64,000 bases of DNA, from contig NZ_CP047355.1 of assembly GCF_030408815.1 (NCBI RefSeq), positions 62,001 to 126,000 of the forward strand, given 5' to 3'. The position numbers were made by a program, and so were the translations under genes. Source of the stretch: Corynebacterium freiburgense. Lineage in GTDB: Bacteria; Actinomycetota; Actinomycetes; Mycobacteriales; Mycobacteriaceae. Below are positions 1-8,856 of this stretch, piece after piece. How positions within the stretch are numbered: the first letter of the stretch is position 1; every line of letters starts with the position of its first letter. The notes beneath the pieces were generated by a model, which searched no databases, was not told where the DNA came from, and was given only the letters and a program-made list of their open reading frames with translations.

Positions 1-1481
1 GGATCTTCTGTAGCAAAAGAAACAAACCCAAACGCAAACATTGTTGCGCCAGTAATAGCCGCAATTGCAGGAACTGTTCGATGATAATTTCGAACTGCAT
101 CTCGGGCTGCAAGGCGCAATGACAATGGCAGGTAATGGCTAGTCTTACCGAATAAAAGTACAAGAGTAGTAGTGCTAATAATGCCTGAAATTACCGCGAT
201 AATGAGCCAAATTGGGAATGGAAGAAACGCTTCGGTGGCAATCCCAATTCCTGCAAGCAATGTAATAATAGGGGCAATTACGTGGTGGAGGCGTAATCTG
301 CGCATATGTATCGACGTCCCACCCGCCAGCGCGGTCACTGGATTAAGCTGTTGTGCACGTAATGCTGGTACAAGAGCTGAAAAGATACCGCATATTATCG
401 CGAATACAACAACAAGAAGCGTCACATCCCAGGGCCAGCGTATAGTGCCAATATCCCCCGACTGTTGGAACGCCCATAAACTCATTGTGATTGATGCAAA
501 GATTCCGAAAATAGAACTGCAGACTCCGATAATAATACCCTCCGCTAGCATTATATTTCGAAAATCTGAGGGCTTTGCACCAATAGTGGAAAGCAGCCCC
601 AATGTTTTTAGTTTTCTATTTGCCGATACTGCAAAAACCGGTCCGACAATACAAGCAATAAATACTAGTACCAGAAACCAAAGTGCGAACCATGCAATAA
701 ATTCTTCAGCTGAATATATATTGCTGAAATAATCCAAAACGATTGACGTTGGTTCATCTTGGAGAGCCGCATGACGTGTAATGGAAACACCAGTATTTGA
801 CGGGTCTTGCTCGATCGAATTACTAGAGGTCCACGTAACTGTTGTATATGTAGGAAGGTCGGCAGTAACAATATCCTCCGCTTTAGGAGTGTTAAACGGA
901 ATATCTTCGGGATGAATTGTAGTGTTTGAGGCGAATTCTTTGACCGTTAAATTCTTTTTCGTATCTTGAAACTTGAGTGTTATTTGATCGCCAATAGTAG
1001 TATTCGTCATTTGGCGAATCTGCTCATCAAGGATAATCGTTCCTGGTTCCGGTACGGCAGCATTTTCCTTGCGCGTCTGTGCTTGGGAACTTTTTATTTC
1101 CGCAACTGATCTGGTCCCTGATTTCCCTTTGACTTCAGCATTGAATCTAAATTCCGGATAGAAAGAGTTCGCTAATTGGTCATTATCTCCTAGTGTCTTG
1201 CTAATGCGTTGACGGTCTGTTAATTGAATAACATCTTCATATTCATTTGAAGGTATGCAGTAGTAATGATTAATTCCATCATCGCAACGGCTGTTTTCAA
1301 TGTATGCGGTGGCTGCTGGAGGGGAATTATCAATGGTGCCATCGTCATTATAGGCGAGAGTAGCAAATGTCATAATTGCAATAATCGGAACGCTGAAAAG
1401 CGCGCCGGTAAATAATGAACGCCATTTATGCGATATAACATCACGCCAGGCAAGGCGAAAGGCAATCGATAGATGATTCAT
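1..1481 (-). CDS. FtsX-type ABC transporter permease, C-terminus cut by window edge
   Basis: An open frame runs from an ATG at 1481 to the first base without a stop. The N-terminus (MNHLSIAFRLAWRDVISHKW) is of the same type as the N-terminus of the upstream permease. A first membrane span is followed by a large outer domain, then by membrane spans read from about 760 down to 590 and more spans towards base 1. It contains a 'VFAVSANRKLKTLGLLSTIGA' stretch, which is the conserved loop of the MacB/FtsX family. The start overlaps the stop of the previous permease by ATGA, so it is the fourth gene of a coupled PadR-ATPase-permease-permease unit. Substrate unknown; export of an antimicrobial or lipid is a guess from the family. 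The C-terminus lies outside the window. Confidence 0.85.
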   Translation of the reverse strand, partial: MNHLSIAFRLAWRDVISHKWRSLFTGALFSVPIIAIMTFATLAYNDDGTIDNSPPAATAYIENSRCDDGINHYYCIPSNEYEDVIQLTDRQRISKTLGDNDQLANSFYPEFRFNAEVKGKSGTRSVAEIKSSQAQTRKENAAVPEPGTIILDEQIRQMTNTTIGDQITLKFQDTKKNLTVKEFASNTTIHPEDIPFNTPKAEDIVTADLPTYTTVTWTSSNSIEQDPSNTGVSITRHAALQDEPTSIVLDYFSNIYSAEEFIAWFALWFLVLVFIACIVGPVFAVSANRKLKTLGLLSTIGAKPSDFRNIMLAEGIIIGVCSSIFGIFASITMSLWAFQQSGDIGTIRWPWDVTLLVVVFAIICGIFSALVPALRAQQLNPVTALAGGTSIHMRRLRLHHVIAPIITLLAGIGIATEAFLPFPIWLIIAVISGIISTTTLVLLFGKTSHYLPLSLRLAARDAVRNYHRTVPAIAAITGATMFAFGFVSFATED

Positions 1482-3976
1482 TTTGGCTCCGTATTTCGAA
1501 TAGTAAAAGCGCCATAGCTAAAGCTTGCAATAATAGAAACCAGGGGAGTACTGACTGCGAGTAGGGCCATGAGTTCCCAAGGTTGATCTAGTGTTCGCAT
1601 TTGGTTTGCCCCCAAAGCCATGAAAATGCCAGCAAACAACAATCCAGCGAGTGTTCCCAATAGGCCAATGCTTGCCCCTTGGCAAAGGCAGAATCGAATG
1701 ATGGTGTTTCGAGTAGCGCCAATGCTTAACATCGTTTGAATATCTCGACGTGATTCACCAGCGGCAAGGGTAACAATTACCACCGCAATGCCTATGGTGG
1801 TTAGCCAACCTGCAAACGTGATTAAGTTTTGATCTATTTTCTGTCCGATATCCGGGCCTGATGTTTGGATACTAAGAAACTCACTTTTCATTGTTTGCAG
1901 TTTGAGCAGTTCATGCCAAGTAAGATCAGAATTTCGTGCAAATAGAGTTCTTTGATAAAAAGTTTCGTATCCTAGTTGTTCAATTGTTTTTTTACTAATT
2001 AAAGCGTGGGCATGAAGCAGTGATTGTCCTTGAGGGCCAATAAGATGTCCTTTAAGTTTATGAATTGAAGTTTTTCCATCCTCTGTAAGGTAGACACTTT
2101 GATCTTTACCTTCTAGGAGAGAAATACTATCGACGACAACTTTGCCTTCCTTCAAAGCCTGGACTGCTGCTTCGGTTTGTGCAACTGGATATTGCTCTGG
2201 ATAAAGGTGATGCAATAGTTGGGGCATTTCCGGATCTACGATATAAAGATTCGATGTGGGGGTGTAATAAATTGAATCACGCAAGAAATCAAAATGTTCG
2301 AATTTTTCTGTGTATGTAGTGCCATCCTGTGTCATCGCGCTGATGTGGAAGCTACTAGTATTTGAAGCTAATTGCGCGGAATACGTGTTTGCTTGTGCCT
2401 GTGTGCTGTAATCATGTTTGATTTCTTCGAGTTTTTGATCGAATGGAATCGTTGTAGCAGATTCTAACCCTGCTTGTGCATAAATAACTCTCGGTGGAGT
2501 CTGGTAATACCATTCTTGTTCAGCATTAATTGTCCAAGCAATACTTAAAGTAATAAAGGTTGATCCAATAAGTGCTGCTGTAGCTGGCATTACTCTTTGA
2601 TAGTTTCTTTGAGTATCCCTTAGTGCCATGCGTTCTGGCGGCGCGAGAACCCGAGCAATAACAAGCAGAATAGAAAGGAATATTGGCGCACTCAATATTG
2701 TGCATATGGCAGCGGCAACGATTGCTACTAAAATTAAGAGTAAATCTTCGGCAGTGTGGAAAATCGCCATAAAACATATTGCAAGAATCGGCGGAATAAA
2801 ATGGTAGAAACGTACTTTGGAAATACTAAAGTTCGATCCTCCTGCAAGCGCTAGAACTGGATTTGCTTTGCTGGCGTGTATTGCGGGCATTACAGCGGCA
2901 ACGATTCCACTGATAATGCACACAATTGTTGCTGCAAGCAGATAATCCCAAGGGAATCTGCCTATATGCAGCCACCATGGTGAACTGATCACAAGCCCAA
3001 GAAAAAGGCCGAGAATAGAGACGATACTTGCTTCAGCGAATGAAATGGCTCCCAGTTGGATGCGGTTTGCGCCCTGGGCGGCCAATAAACCTAAACTGGC
3101 GAGGCGCCGACGTGCGGATACTGTAAAGATTGGGCCGGCCATGCACGCAATAAGAAGGAGCCCAAGTATAAATACTATGAGGACAGCAAAATGATCTTCG
3201 AATGAACTTCCAGCAATAGTTTCCCAAGCGTAAGGGGTGACGTTGGTGGTTACTTTCCGATTAGGTCCGTAGGCACTGACTTGGTAATCGGAAGAATCGT
3301 AGTCTGAGTACTCTCGGGTTACCCAATAAGCTTCAATCTGGTTTGGAAGTGAAGCAGATTTCAAATCTTCTTTTGCAGGTAAACTCAGTGGAACATCGTC
3401 GATTGGGATAGTTGAAGTTGAAGAGCCAATGTTTGCCACATTAAGAGTAATTTCTTTTTCTTCGATGCGAAGTGGGATGCGGTCGCCGATCTTCGCACCA
3501 AGAACAAATGCGGTTGCGTTATCTAGATAAATTTCCCCATTGTTTGGTATTTCGTTATATAAATCTTGCCGATTATGTATTGCGTTTACGTTTATCTTCG
3601 TGTTATTCCCATTTATTCCTGAAGCGACAAACGAGATGTGATATTCGGGCACGAGCGAAGCGGCGAAATGAGTATTATTTGGCTGGGATAACTTGATTCG
3701 TTCTATATCTGGAATATCATTGAGCTCGAGTTTAGAACTGGGAAGGCAGTTATAATCCTGAGCTGATGTCCCTTCGCCACAAGCTCGATGGCGGACGTAT
3801 ACCCTGTTCAGAGTATCTTTTTGGGTGGTCTCATGCACTGGATAGGAATATGGCATTAAAACAACCAAGGTAAAAGTTACAGGGAGAGCAAATAGCAGAA
3901 CCGCTAGGAAGGTGCGGAATTTATTTCTTCGAATATCTCTCCAAGCTAAACGATATGCAAGGCTAATCTGGGTCAT
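1478..3976 (-). CDS. FtsX-type ABC transporter permease (832 aa)
   Basis: A full-length double-FtsX permease. One membrane span near residues 20-42 is followed by an outer domain to about 255. A block of spans (about 260-370 and onwards) carries the family loop 'FTVSARRRLASLGLLAAQGA'. A second outer region and a C-terminal block of spans follow. The size fits ABC transporters whose two FtsX units sit in one chain. It overlaps the ATPase stop by ATGA (ATG at 3976) and itself overlaps the next permease by ATGA. Two non-identical permeases beside one ATPase suggest a heterodimeric transporter. Expression should follow the PadR regulator at the head of the unit. Confidence 0.9.
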   Translation of the reverse strand: MTQISLAYRLAWRDIRRNKFRTFLAVLLFALPVTFTLVVLMPYSYPVHETTQKDTLNRVYVRHRACGEGTSAQDYNCLPSSKLELNDIPDIERIKLSQPNNTHFAASLVPEYHISFVASGINGNNTKINVNAIHNRQDLYNEIPNNGEIYLDNATAFVLGAKIGDRIPLRIEEKEITLNVANIGSSTSTIPIDDVPLSLPAKEDLKSASLPNQIEAYWVTREYSDYDSSDYQVSAYGPNRKVTTNVTPYAWETIAGSSFEDHFAVLIVFILGLLLIACMAGPIFTVSARRRLASLGLLAAQGANRIQLGAISFAEASIVSILGLFLGLVISSPWWLHIGRFPWDYLLAATIVCIISGIVAAVMPAIHASKANPVLALAGGSNFSISKVRFYHFIPPILAICFMAIFHTAEDLLLILVAIVAAAICTILSAPIFLSILLVIARVLAPPERMALRDTQRNYQRVMPATAALIGSTFITLSIAWTINAEQEWYYQTPPRVIYAQAGLESATTIPFDQKLEEIKHDYSTQAQANTYSAQLASNTSSFHISAMTQDGTTYTEKFEHFDFLRDSIYYTPTSNLYIVDPEMPQLLHHLYPEQYPVAQTEAAVQALKEGKVVVDSISLLEGKDQSVYLTEDGKTSIHKLKGHLIGPQGQSLLHAHALISKKTIEQLGYETFYQRTLFARNSDLTWHELLKLQTMKSEFLSIQTSGPDIGQKIDQNLITFAGWLTTIGIAVVIVTLAAGESRRDIQTMLSIGATRNTIIRFCLCQGASIGLLGTLAGLLFAGIFMALGANQMRTLDQPWELMALLAVSTPLVSIIASFSYGAFTIRNTEPK

Positions 3977-4662
3977 TGCGTCGTTCCTTCGATTTTCCCA
4001 TCACGAAGATAGATAACCCGATCCGCAAAAGCGGCAAAGCGAGGTTCGTGAGTTACTAGTAGACCGGCGGCGCCTTGATCGACACGGGTGCGTAAAAGCT
4101 GCATTACAGATTCTGCTGTATTGGTGTCTAAGGCACCGGTAGGTTCATCAGCAAGGATCAGCTTTCGGCCGCCGACTAATGCTCGGGCGATTGCTACCCG
4201 TTGACGTTGACCACCGGAAACTTCGGAAGGAAAACGGTCGGCTATTTCGGGCATTCCTATTTCTTGTAGGGCTTCAAGCGCCAGTACGCGTGCCTGAGTG
4301 CGGGAAGTTTTCCCTAGTTCAAGGGGGAGTGCGACATTTTCTGCAATAGTGAGGGTTGGGACGAGATTGAAATCTTGGAATACAAACCCAACGTGCTCTC
4401 TACGGACATGTGCTCGTTGTCGTGGCGAAAGGGTGGATACATCTTTACCTTCAATCAGGATTCTGCCGTTTGTGGGTGTATCCAAAGTGCCAGCGACATT
4501 TAATAACGTGGATTTTCCGGCGCCAGATGGGCCCATGATTGCAACAAGTTCACCGTAATCGACGGTGAGCGATACCTGGTCAAGCGCGTGGATTGTGTTT
4601 GGCCCGTCGTTATGAAGCCGGGTAACGTTTTCGAGTACTAATGCGGGCATATTAGCGGTCAT
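3973..4662 (-). CDS. ABC transporter ATPase of the MacB/LolD type
   Basis: A 229-residue nucleotide-binding domain with Walker A 'GPSGAGKST', Q-loop 'FVFQDFNLVP', signature 'VSGGQRQRVAIAR' and Walker B 'LILADEPTGALD', followed by the H-loop 'LLVTHEPR'. The D-loop form 'PTGALD' is typical of ATPases that partner FtsX permeases. The reading frame stays open upstream to 4710, but the ATG at 4662 overlaps the PadR stop by ATGA and gives a normal N-terminus ('MTANMPALVLENVTR'), so that start is chosen. It should energise the two permeases encoded just downstream. Confidence 0.92.
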   Translation of the reverse strand: MTANMPALVLENVTRLHNDGPNTIHALDQVSLTVDYGELVAIMGPSGAGKSTLLNVAGTLDTPTNGRILIEGKDVSTLSPRQRAHVRREHVGFVFQDFNLVPTLTIAENVALPLELGKTSRTQARVLALEALQEIGMPEIADRFPSEVSGGQRQRVAIARALVGGRKLILADEPTGALDTNTAESVMQLLRTRVDQGAAGLLVTHEPRFAAFADRVIYLRDGKIEGTTQ

Positions 4663-5189
4663 GGGTTTATTTCCTTCGCAGGGCTTAAGGTTTCGATATG
4701 GTCGAGCCATCGAGCTTCGGCTTCAAGGTCGAAGATCCTACGTTCAAGTAGTAGGCGTTGTGCACTTCGTGTCGGTTGAGTTTCCGCTTTCATGCGGGTT
4801 ATTTCTCGTAATTCAGCCATGGTGGCTTCACGTTGATTTTGGATAATTTCCTTAATGTTTGTATCCAGTAGTGCCGCCATAGAAAGTTTGATTACAAGTT
4901 CGTCCCGGTCATCACGAGTTTTTAATGTTGGTTTTCGCCACCACTGGACGAGCGTTTGCTTTCCCAACTCCGTGATTTGGTAAATTTCGGCATTTCTTCC
5001 AGGAGTGCCAGATTCAGTTCCAATGTGTTCGATAAGACCGTCACGGTGAAGGCGCTGAATGGTTTGGTAAACCTGGCCGACGTTAATAGGCCAGGTTCCA
5101 TGAGTTTGTTTCTCGAATAATTGACGTAAATTTCCAACACCCGTGGGCTTTAGGCTGATAAGACTCAGCAGCGCGTTTCTGATTGTCAT
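4659..5189 (-). CDS. PadR-family transcriptional regulator
   Basis: A 176-residue protein with an N-terminal winged helix: 'RNALLSLISLKPTGVGNLRQLFE' and 'WPINVGQVYQTIQRLHRDGLIEH' are the PadR helix-turn-helix and wing. A C-terminal helical dimer region holds 'RRIFDLEAEARWLDHIETL'. It is the first gene of the unit that also encodes the ATPase and two permeases. A perfect palindrome sits directly before its start, so it very probably represses its own operon and is released by a ligand that the transporter handles. Family knowledge supports repression; the ligand is unknown. Confidence 0.92.
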   Translation of the reverse strand: MTIRNALLSLISLKPTGVGNLRQLFEKQTHGTWPINVGQVYQTIQRLHRDGLIEHIGTESGTPGRNAEIYQITELGKQTLVQWWRKPTLKTRDDRDELVIKLSMAALLDTNIKEIIQNQREATMAELREITRMKAETQPTRSAQRLLLERRIFDLEAEARWLDHIETLSPAKEINP

Positions 5190-5207
5190 TAAAGTATCCT
5201 CTGATAG

Positions 5208-5242
5208 TTACCGAGTAACTTACTTAGTAAGTTACTCGGTAA
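5208..5242. promoter_or_regulatory. Probable PadR operator: perfect 16-bp inverted repeat with 3-bp spacer
   Basis: Bases 5208-5223 (TTACCGAGTAACTTAC) are the exact reverse complement of 5227-5242; the spacer is TTA. The repeat ends 18 bp before the padR start codon, where it would cover the promoter or early leader. The nested GTAAC/GTTAC elements inside each arm could let two dimers bind. Confidence 0.75.
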
Positions 5243-5340
5243 GTTTAAGATTGTCTAGTGTTTTCAAGTTCTTAGGTGGTTTAGCGCTACCATCGTATTT
5301 TGAGTAATAATGACACGAACACAATCAAAGGAAGAATGAG

Positions 5341-5505
5341 ATGAGCATGTTCCAAAAAGCAAAGGAATTTGCCAAGGCAAACCCAGACAAAGTTGATATG
5401 GTTGTGGAGAAGGTCGGTGACGTTATTGACCAGAAGACGAGCGGCAAGTTTGTCGGTGCTGTTGATAAGGTTCAAGAAGCAGTGAAAAAGAATTTGAAAA
5501 GCTAG
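5341..5505 (+). CDS. Small Rv0909-type antitoxin-like protein (54 aa)
   Basis: A short lysine-rich protein (MSMFQKAKEFAKANPDKV...) that alternates charged helical segments. It resembles the short helical corynebacterial and mycobacterial proteins annotated as Rv0909/MT0933-type antitoxins ('FAKANPDKVDMVVEKVGDVID' followed by a 'KTSGKF' turn). A good ribosome site (AAGGAAG) lies just before the ATG. No toxin gene is visible beside it: the neighbours are the divergent padR and the convergent M13 peptidase. The antitoxin label is therefore by similarity only, and a stress-related helical protein is an alternative. Confidence 0.7.
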   Translation: MSMFQKAKEFAKANPDKVDMVVEKVGDVIDQKTSGKFVGAVDKVQEAVKKNLKS

Positions 5506-5515
5506 GGTAATAAAA

Positions 5516-5537
5516 ATGGGCGCCCTCAAGCGCCCAT
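5516..5537. terminator. Terminator hairpin between convergent genes
   Basis: An 8-bp stem ATGGGCGC/GCGCCCAT with a 6-nt loop. On the minus strand it is followed by TTTTT, so it should end the M13 peptidase gene's transcript. The plus-strand tail is weaker. Confidence 0.75.
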
Positions 5538-5551
5538 TATCTATACGGGGA

Positions 5552-7486
5552 TTACCAGATCACTACCCGTTCTTCCAGATGGATCCAAGACTCACTTTCG
5601 GGTTCAACTTCAAAAGCGGTATAGAACTCTGGAATATTAGCTGCAATAATATTGCACCGGAATTCCGCAGGTGAATGAGGATCTATGGCGAGTGCTTGTG
5701 CGGCGTATTCGGGGCGTGCGGCGGTACGCCAAATTCGAGCCCAAGATAGAAATAGCCGCTGTAGACCGGTGTATTCGACGTCCCGCAATTCCGGATCAGC
5801 ACCATCGGTGTCCACTTTTTTTCGAATATCGGTATCAAAAGTAAGGCCGCGATCGTCAAGGTAGCGTTTATAGGCAACTACGGCAATGCCAAGTCCACCG
5901 AGGTCACCGATGTTTTCACCGAGGGTGAATCGACCATTTACGCCTTGGGTTTCTGTACCACGAAGAACGCTCGGGATCTTACCGTCGAATTGTTGGACGA
6001 GCTTTGCGGTTAATACCTCAAAGGCTGCACGATCTTCGTCGGTCCACCATGATTTGATGTTTCCGTCGCCATCAAATTGGCTGCCTTGATCGTCGAATCC
6101 ATGACCTATTTCATGGCCTATGACCGCGCCGATTGCGCCGAAGTTGGTCGCGGCGTCGCCATGAATTGTGTAAAACGGTTCACGGAGAATAGCAGCAGGA
6201 AACGTTATATCATTCACACTGGGGTTATAGAACGCATTGACAGTCTGTGGTGTGGTGATCCATTCATTTAGATCGACAGGTTTTCCGAGTTTTTGTAGTT
6301 CGTAATTGGTATTCACGCGCATGGCGGCACGAATGTTTGCAAGTAGGTCTTTGCCTTGCGGTGAAAACTCTAAACTTTCATAGGTGCGCCAAGTTTCCGG
6401 ATAGCCGATTTTTGCCCGGAACTTGGAAAGTTTGACCAATGCCCGCTGCTTTGTTTCCGAGGTCATCCATGGCAGATCGGAAATTCGTTCGTTATAAGCT
6501 TTCAGGAGGTAATCCACGAGCTCGAGCATCTCTTGCTTAGCCTCGGGTGGGAAGTGTCGTTGTACAAAATGCTTGCCAATTTCGTGTCCAACAGTGGCTT
6601 CGGCCAGGGCCAAACCGCGCTTCCAGCGTTCGCGTTGTTCGGTGGCGCCAGAAAGTTCGGTACCAAAGAAATCAAAATCAGCCTTGGAAATTTCTGGGCT
6701 TAAGTATTCTGCGCGGGAGCTCAAGATATTCCAGGTCGCCCAGAGTTTCCAAGTGTCTAATGGTTCGCTCTGCAGAAGTTCCTCCAGGTGATCCACAAAT
6801 GAAGGCATTCGCGTAATCATTGGTGTTTCTGGGATTTTTGCGCCTTGCAGAATTGTCTGGGCAAGCGGCGGTAGCTTGTAATCTGGGTTAAACGTTTTTA
6901 AAGCGTCGCGGCTATCCACTACATTCCAGTGCCCTGCGGCGACCTTAGTTTCCAAGGAAACAATAAGGCCCGCGGCGTCGGCAAGCGAGTACCCCAGCAA
7001 CCTTTCAGACGGCAAAAAACCCAACATTTTTTCAATATGGGTACGGTATTTAGCCAGGATATCGGCGTATGCACTATCCCGGTAGTAAACCTCGTCGGGA
7101 AGACCTAAACCTTCTTGATCAATATATAAAATGGCATTTGTCCCATCTTGGCCGGTGTCTTTATTCACCCAAAAACCAAGAGGAGCCCCAACACCAATAA
7201 AATTCAGTTCACCTAATGCGTGAGCAAAGGCTTCTGCGGTAGTTGCGGCGTCAATCAGGGCGAAATCCTCATTAAGGGCTTTAATTCCTATGGATTCAAT
7301 TCCCTGCGTATCCATAAAAGAGGTATAGATCGTTGCCGCCAAAGTGTCGGTCGTTTCCACGATTTCCCGAACGTCAACTTCGGATTGGTCACGAAGCTGA
7401 TGGAACATTCCATCAATGCCACGATCAGCGGGAATGGTATGAGTGTCAAGCCATTGTCCGTTTGCAAGGCGGTAAAGATCTTTCAT
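5552..7486 (-). CDS. M13 family zinc metallopeptidase (neprilysin/PepO type)
   Basis: A 644-residue protein with the M13 hallmarks: the zinc motif 'GHEIGHGFDDQGSQFDGDG' (HExxH), the upstream substrate-binding 'NAFYNPSVNDITFPAAIL', and the downstream 'GENIGDLGGL' that carries the third zinc ligand Glu. The helical N-terminal half holds 'DFFGTELSG' and 'ALAEATVGHEIGKHFVQRHF'. There is no signal peptide, so a cytoplasmic oligopeptidase is likely, as for other actinobacterial members. Single gene; it faces the antitoxin-like gene across a shared terminator. The ATG at 7486 fits family length, though the ribosome site is weak. Confidence 0.95.
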   Translation of the reverse strand: MKDLYRLANGQWLDTHTIPADRGIDGMFHQLRDQSEVDVREIVETTDTLAATIYTSFMDTQGIESIGIKALNEDFALIDAATTAEAFAHALGELNFIGVGAPLGFWVNKDTGQDGTNAILYIDQEGLGLPDEVYYRDSAYADILAKYRTHIEKMLGFLPSERLLGYSLADAAGLIVSLETKVAAGHWNVVDSRDALKTFNPDYKLPPLAQTILQGAKIPETPMITRMPSFVDHLEELLQSEPLDTWKLWATWNILSSRAEYLSPEISKADFDFFGTELSGATEQRERWKRGLALAEATVGHEIGKHFVQRHFPPEAKQEMLELVDYLLKAYNERISDLPWMTSETKQRALVKLSKFRAKIGYPETWRTYESLEFSPQGKDLLANIRAAMRVNTNYELQKLGKPVDLNEWITTPQTVNAFYNPSVNDITFPAAILREPFYTIHGDAATNFGAIGAVIGHEIGHGFDDQGSQFDGDGNIKSWWTDEDRAAFEVLTAKLVQQFDGKIPSVLRGTETQGVNGRFTLGENIGDLGGLGIAVVAYKRYLDDRGLTFDTDIRKKVDTDGADPELRDVEYTGLQRLFLSWARIWRTAARPEYAAQALAIDPHSPAEFRCNIIAANIPEFYTAFEVEPESESWIHLEERVVIW

Positions 7487-7731
7487 GTTTGCCCAGTGTA
7501 ATGGAATAGCCTTATGAGGGAATCATGCTGAAGCGCGAAGCGGGAACTCTGTGTGGCCAAGCTCACAAAAATTACTTAATCGTTTAAGCTTTCGAATGGT
7601 GCTCTAAAAGTGCAGGCTAAGAGCATTCTATTCAGCGTGAATTTTCTAACTTTTAATCTCCGGTAAAGAATTAATGATGTAGCGCGTGTTAAAGCTGTGA
7701 CTAATGTGACTTGTGGGGTACATTAAGCCTC

Positions 7732-8793
7732 ATGATGTTTTCCCCAAAGGCCCTAACGCGCAATATCACAGGAATTTTCCTGGTAGTTGCTCTTGTCATC
7801 GCCTTTATTGCGGTGCCAAAAGCAAAGGCAATCGAGCTTGGTGCACCATCTGGTGTGGATGTATCAAGCTGGCAACACCCCGGTGGTGAAGGCATCAATT
7901 GGAAAATGGTGCAAAGTGATGGATACAGTTATGCCTTTATAAAAGCGACCGAAGGTATAAATTATCTAAACCCCCATTTCGCCTCCGATTCCCGCCAAGC
8001 AATGGATGCTGGAATGATTATTGGTAGCTATCATCTTGGTCGCCCAGGTGTAAGTGCAACAGCCCAGGCTGCGGCGTATGCCGCTGTTCTTGCCAGCCAA
8101 CCGCAGCCATCGCTACCTCCAGTGCTTGATATTGAATATAACGATGGTGTTGGTCCCGCTCAAATGCAAGCTTGGGTGCGTGAATTTGTAAAAGAAATAG
8201 AGCTTTTAACAGGGCGTAAACCAATTATTTATACGTACCGTTATTTTTGGGAACAGCAGATGGGCAATACCGATGAATTCAAGGACTACCCATTATGGAT
8301 GGCCGCCTATCAAAATAGTGCACCAACAACGCTTCCTGGTGGCTGGGACTATATGACATTCTGGCAGCGTTCAAGCACGGGAAGGGTTGCCGGAATTAAT
8401 TACGATACTGATCTAAACCTTTTTAATGGTAGCCGTGGCGAGCTCGATGATTTTGTTAAAGGTAATCATGTTCAACTCGGAAACCTTCTTAACCCTTCAA
8501 TGAGCATTGATAAAATGCCAGCGCTTGAAGTGATGTCTAAAGAAAATCCTGAACTGGTCAAGGTTATTTTGGCGGTAGCGGCAGGAGCGGTGACAATAAG
8601 CGCGCTGATTGCGGTGGCACGGGATGCTGGTTTAGATGTTGCCCCTGCTGAGGAGTTAGCAAAAGTGGTTCAGCACCAAGTGGATACTGGTAAACTTCCA
8701 GTTGAAGATCTGGAAATAATGTTAGATCGTGCTAAGTATAGTATTGGTGATTTGATTAGGCTGCTTGAAGCTATAGAAGCTCAGCAAGCTTAA
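7732..8793 (+). CDS. Secreted GH25 lysozyme-like glycosyl hydrolase
   Basis: An N-terminal hydrophobic signal ('ITGIFLVVALVIAFIAVPKAKA') precedes a GH25 domain. That domain contains 'GVDVSSWQ', 'YAFIKATEG', 'SYHLGRPG' and the catalytic 'VLDIEYND' (Asp-x-Glu), 'IIYTYRYFW' and 'FWQRSSTGRVAGINYDTDLNLF'. A further 110 or so residues follow, with a hydrophobic patch ('VKVILAVAAGAVTISALIAVA') and a charged helical tail; this tail is not part of GH25 and could anchor the enzyme. Predicted role: cleavage of peptidoglycan glycan strands outside the membrane. ATG at 7732 or 7735 are both possible; a TTG at 7711 gives a longer form. Confidence 0.88.
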   Translation: MMFSPKALTRNITGIFLVVALVIAFIAVPKAKAIELGAPSGVDVSSWQHPGGEGINWKMVQSDGYSYAFIKATEGINYLNPHFASDSRQAMDAGMIIGSYHLGRPGVSATAQAAAYAAVLASQPQPSLPPVLDIEYNDGVGPAQMQAWVREFVKEIELLTGRKPIIYTYRYFWEQQMGNTDEFKDYPLWMAAYQNSAPTTLPGGWDYMTFWQRSSTGRVAGINYDTDLNLFNGSRGELDDFVKGNHVQLGNLLNPSMSIDKMPALEVMSKENPELVKVILAVAAGAVTISALIAVARDAGLDVAPAEELAKVVQHQVDTGKLPVEDLEIMLDRAKYSIGDLIRLLEAIEAQQA

Positions 8794-8800
8794 CGAACGT

Positions 8801-8841
8801 ATCAAAGTCGCGGCGCTCGGGGAAGGCGCCGCGACTTTGAT
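8801..8841. terminator. Bidirectional terminator between GH25 gene and emb
   Basis: A perfect 16-bp stem (8801-8816 with 8826-8841) with a 9-nt loop and a GC-rich core. It sits between the stops of two converging genes and is followed by CTTTCT on the plus strand. Confidence 0.85.
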
Positions 8842-8856
8842 CTTTCTGCACTTTTG

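Noticed and set aside
172..732. Plus-strand open frame of 186 codons
   Set aside because: Exactly antisense to the partial permease, whose membrane-protein composition and family motifs are convincing; no ribosome site.
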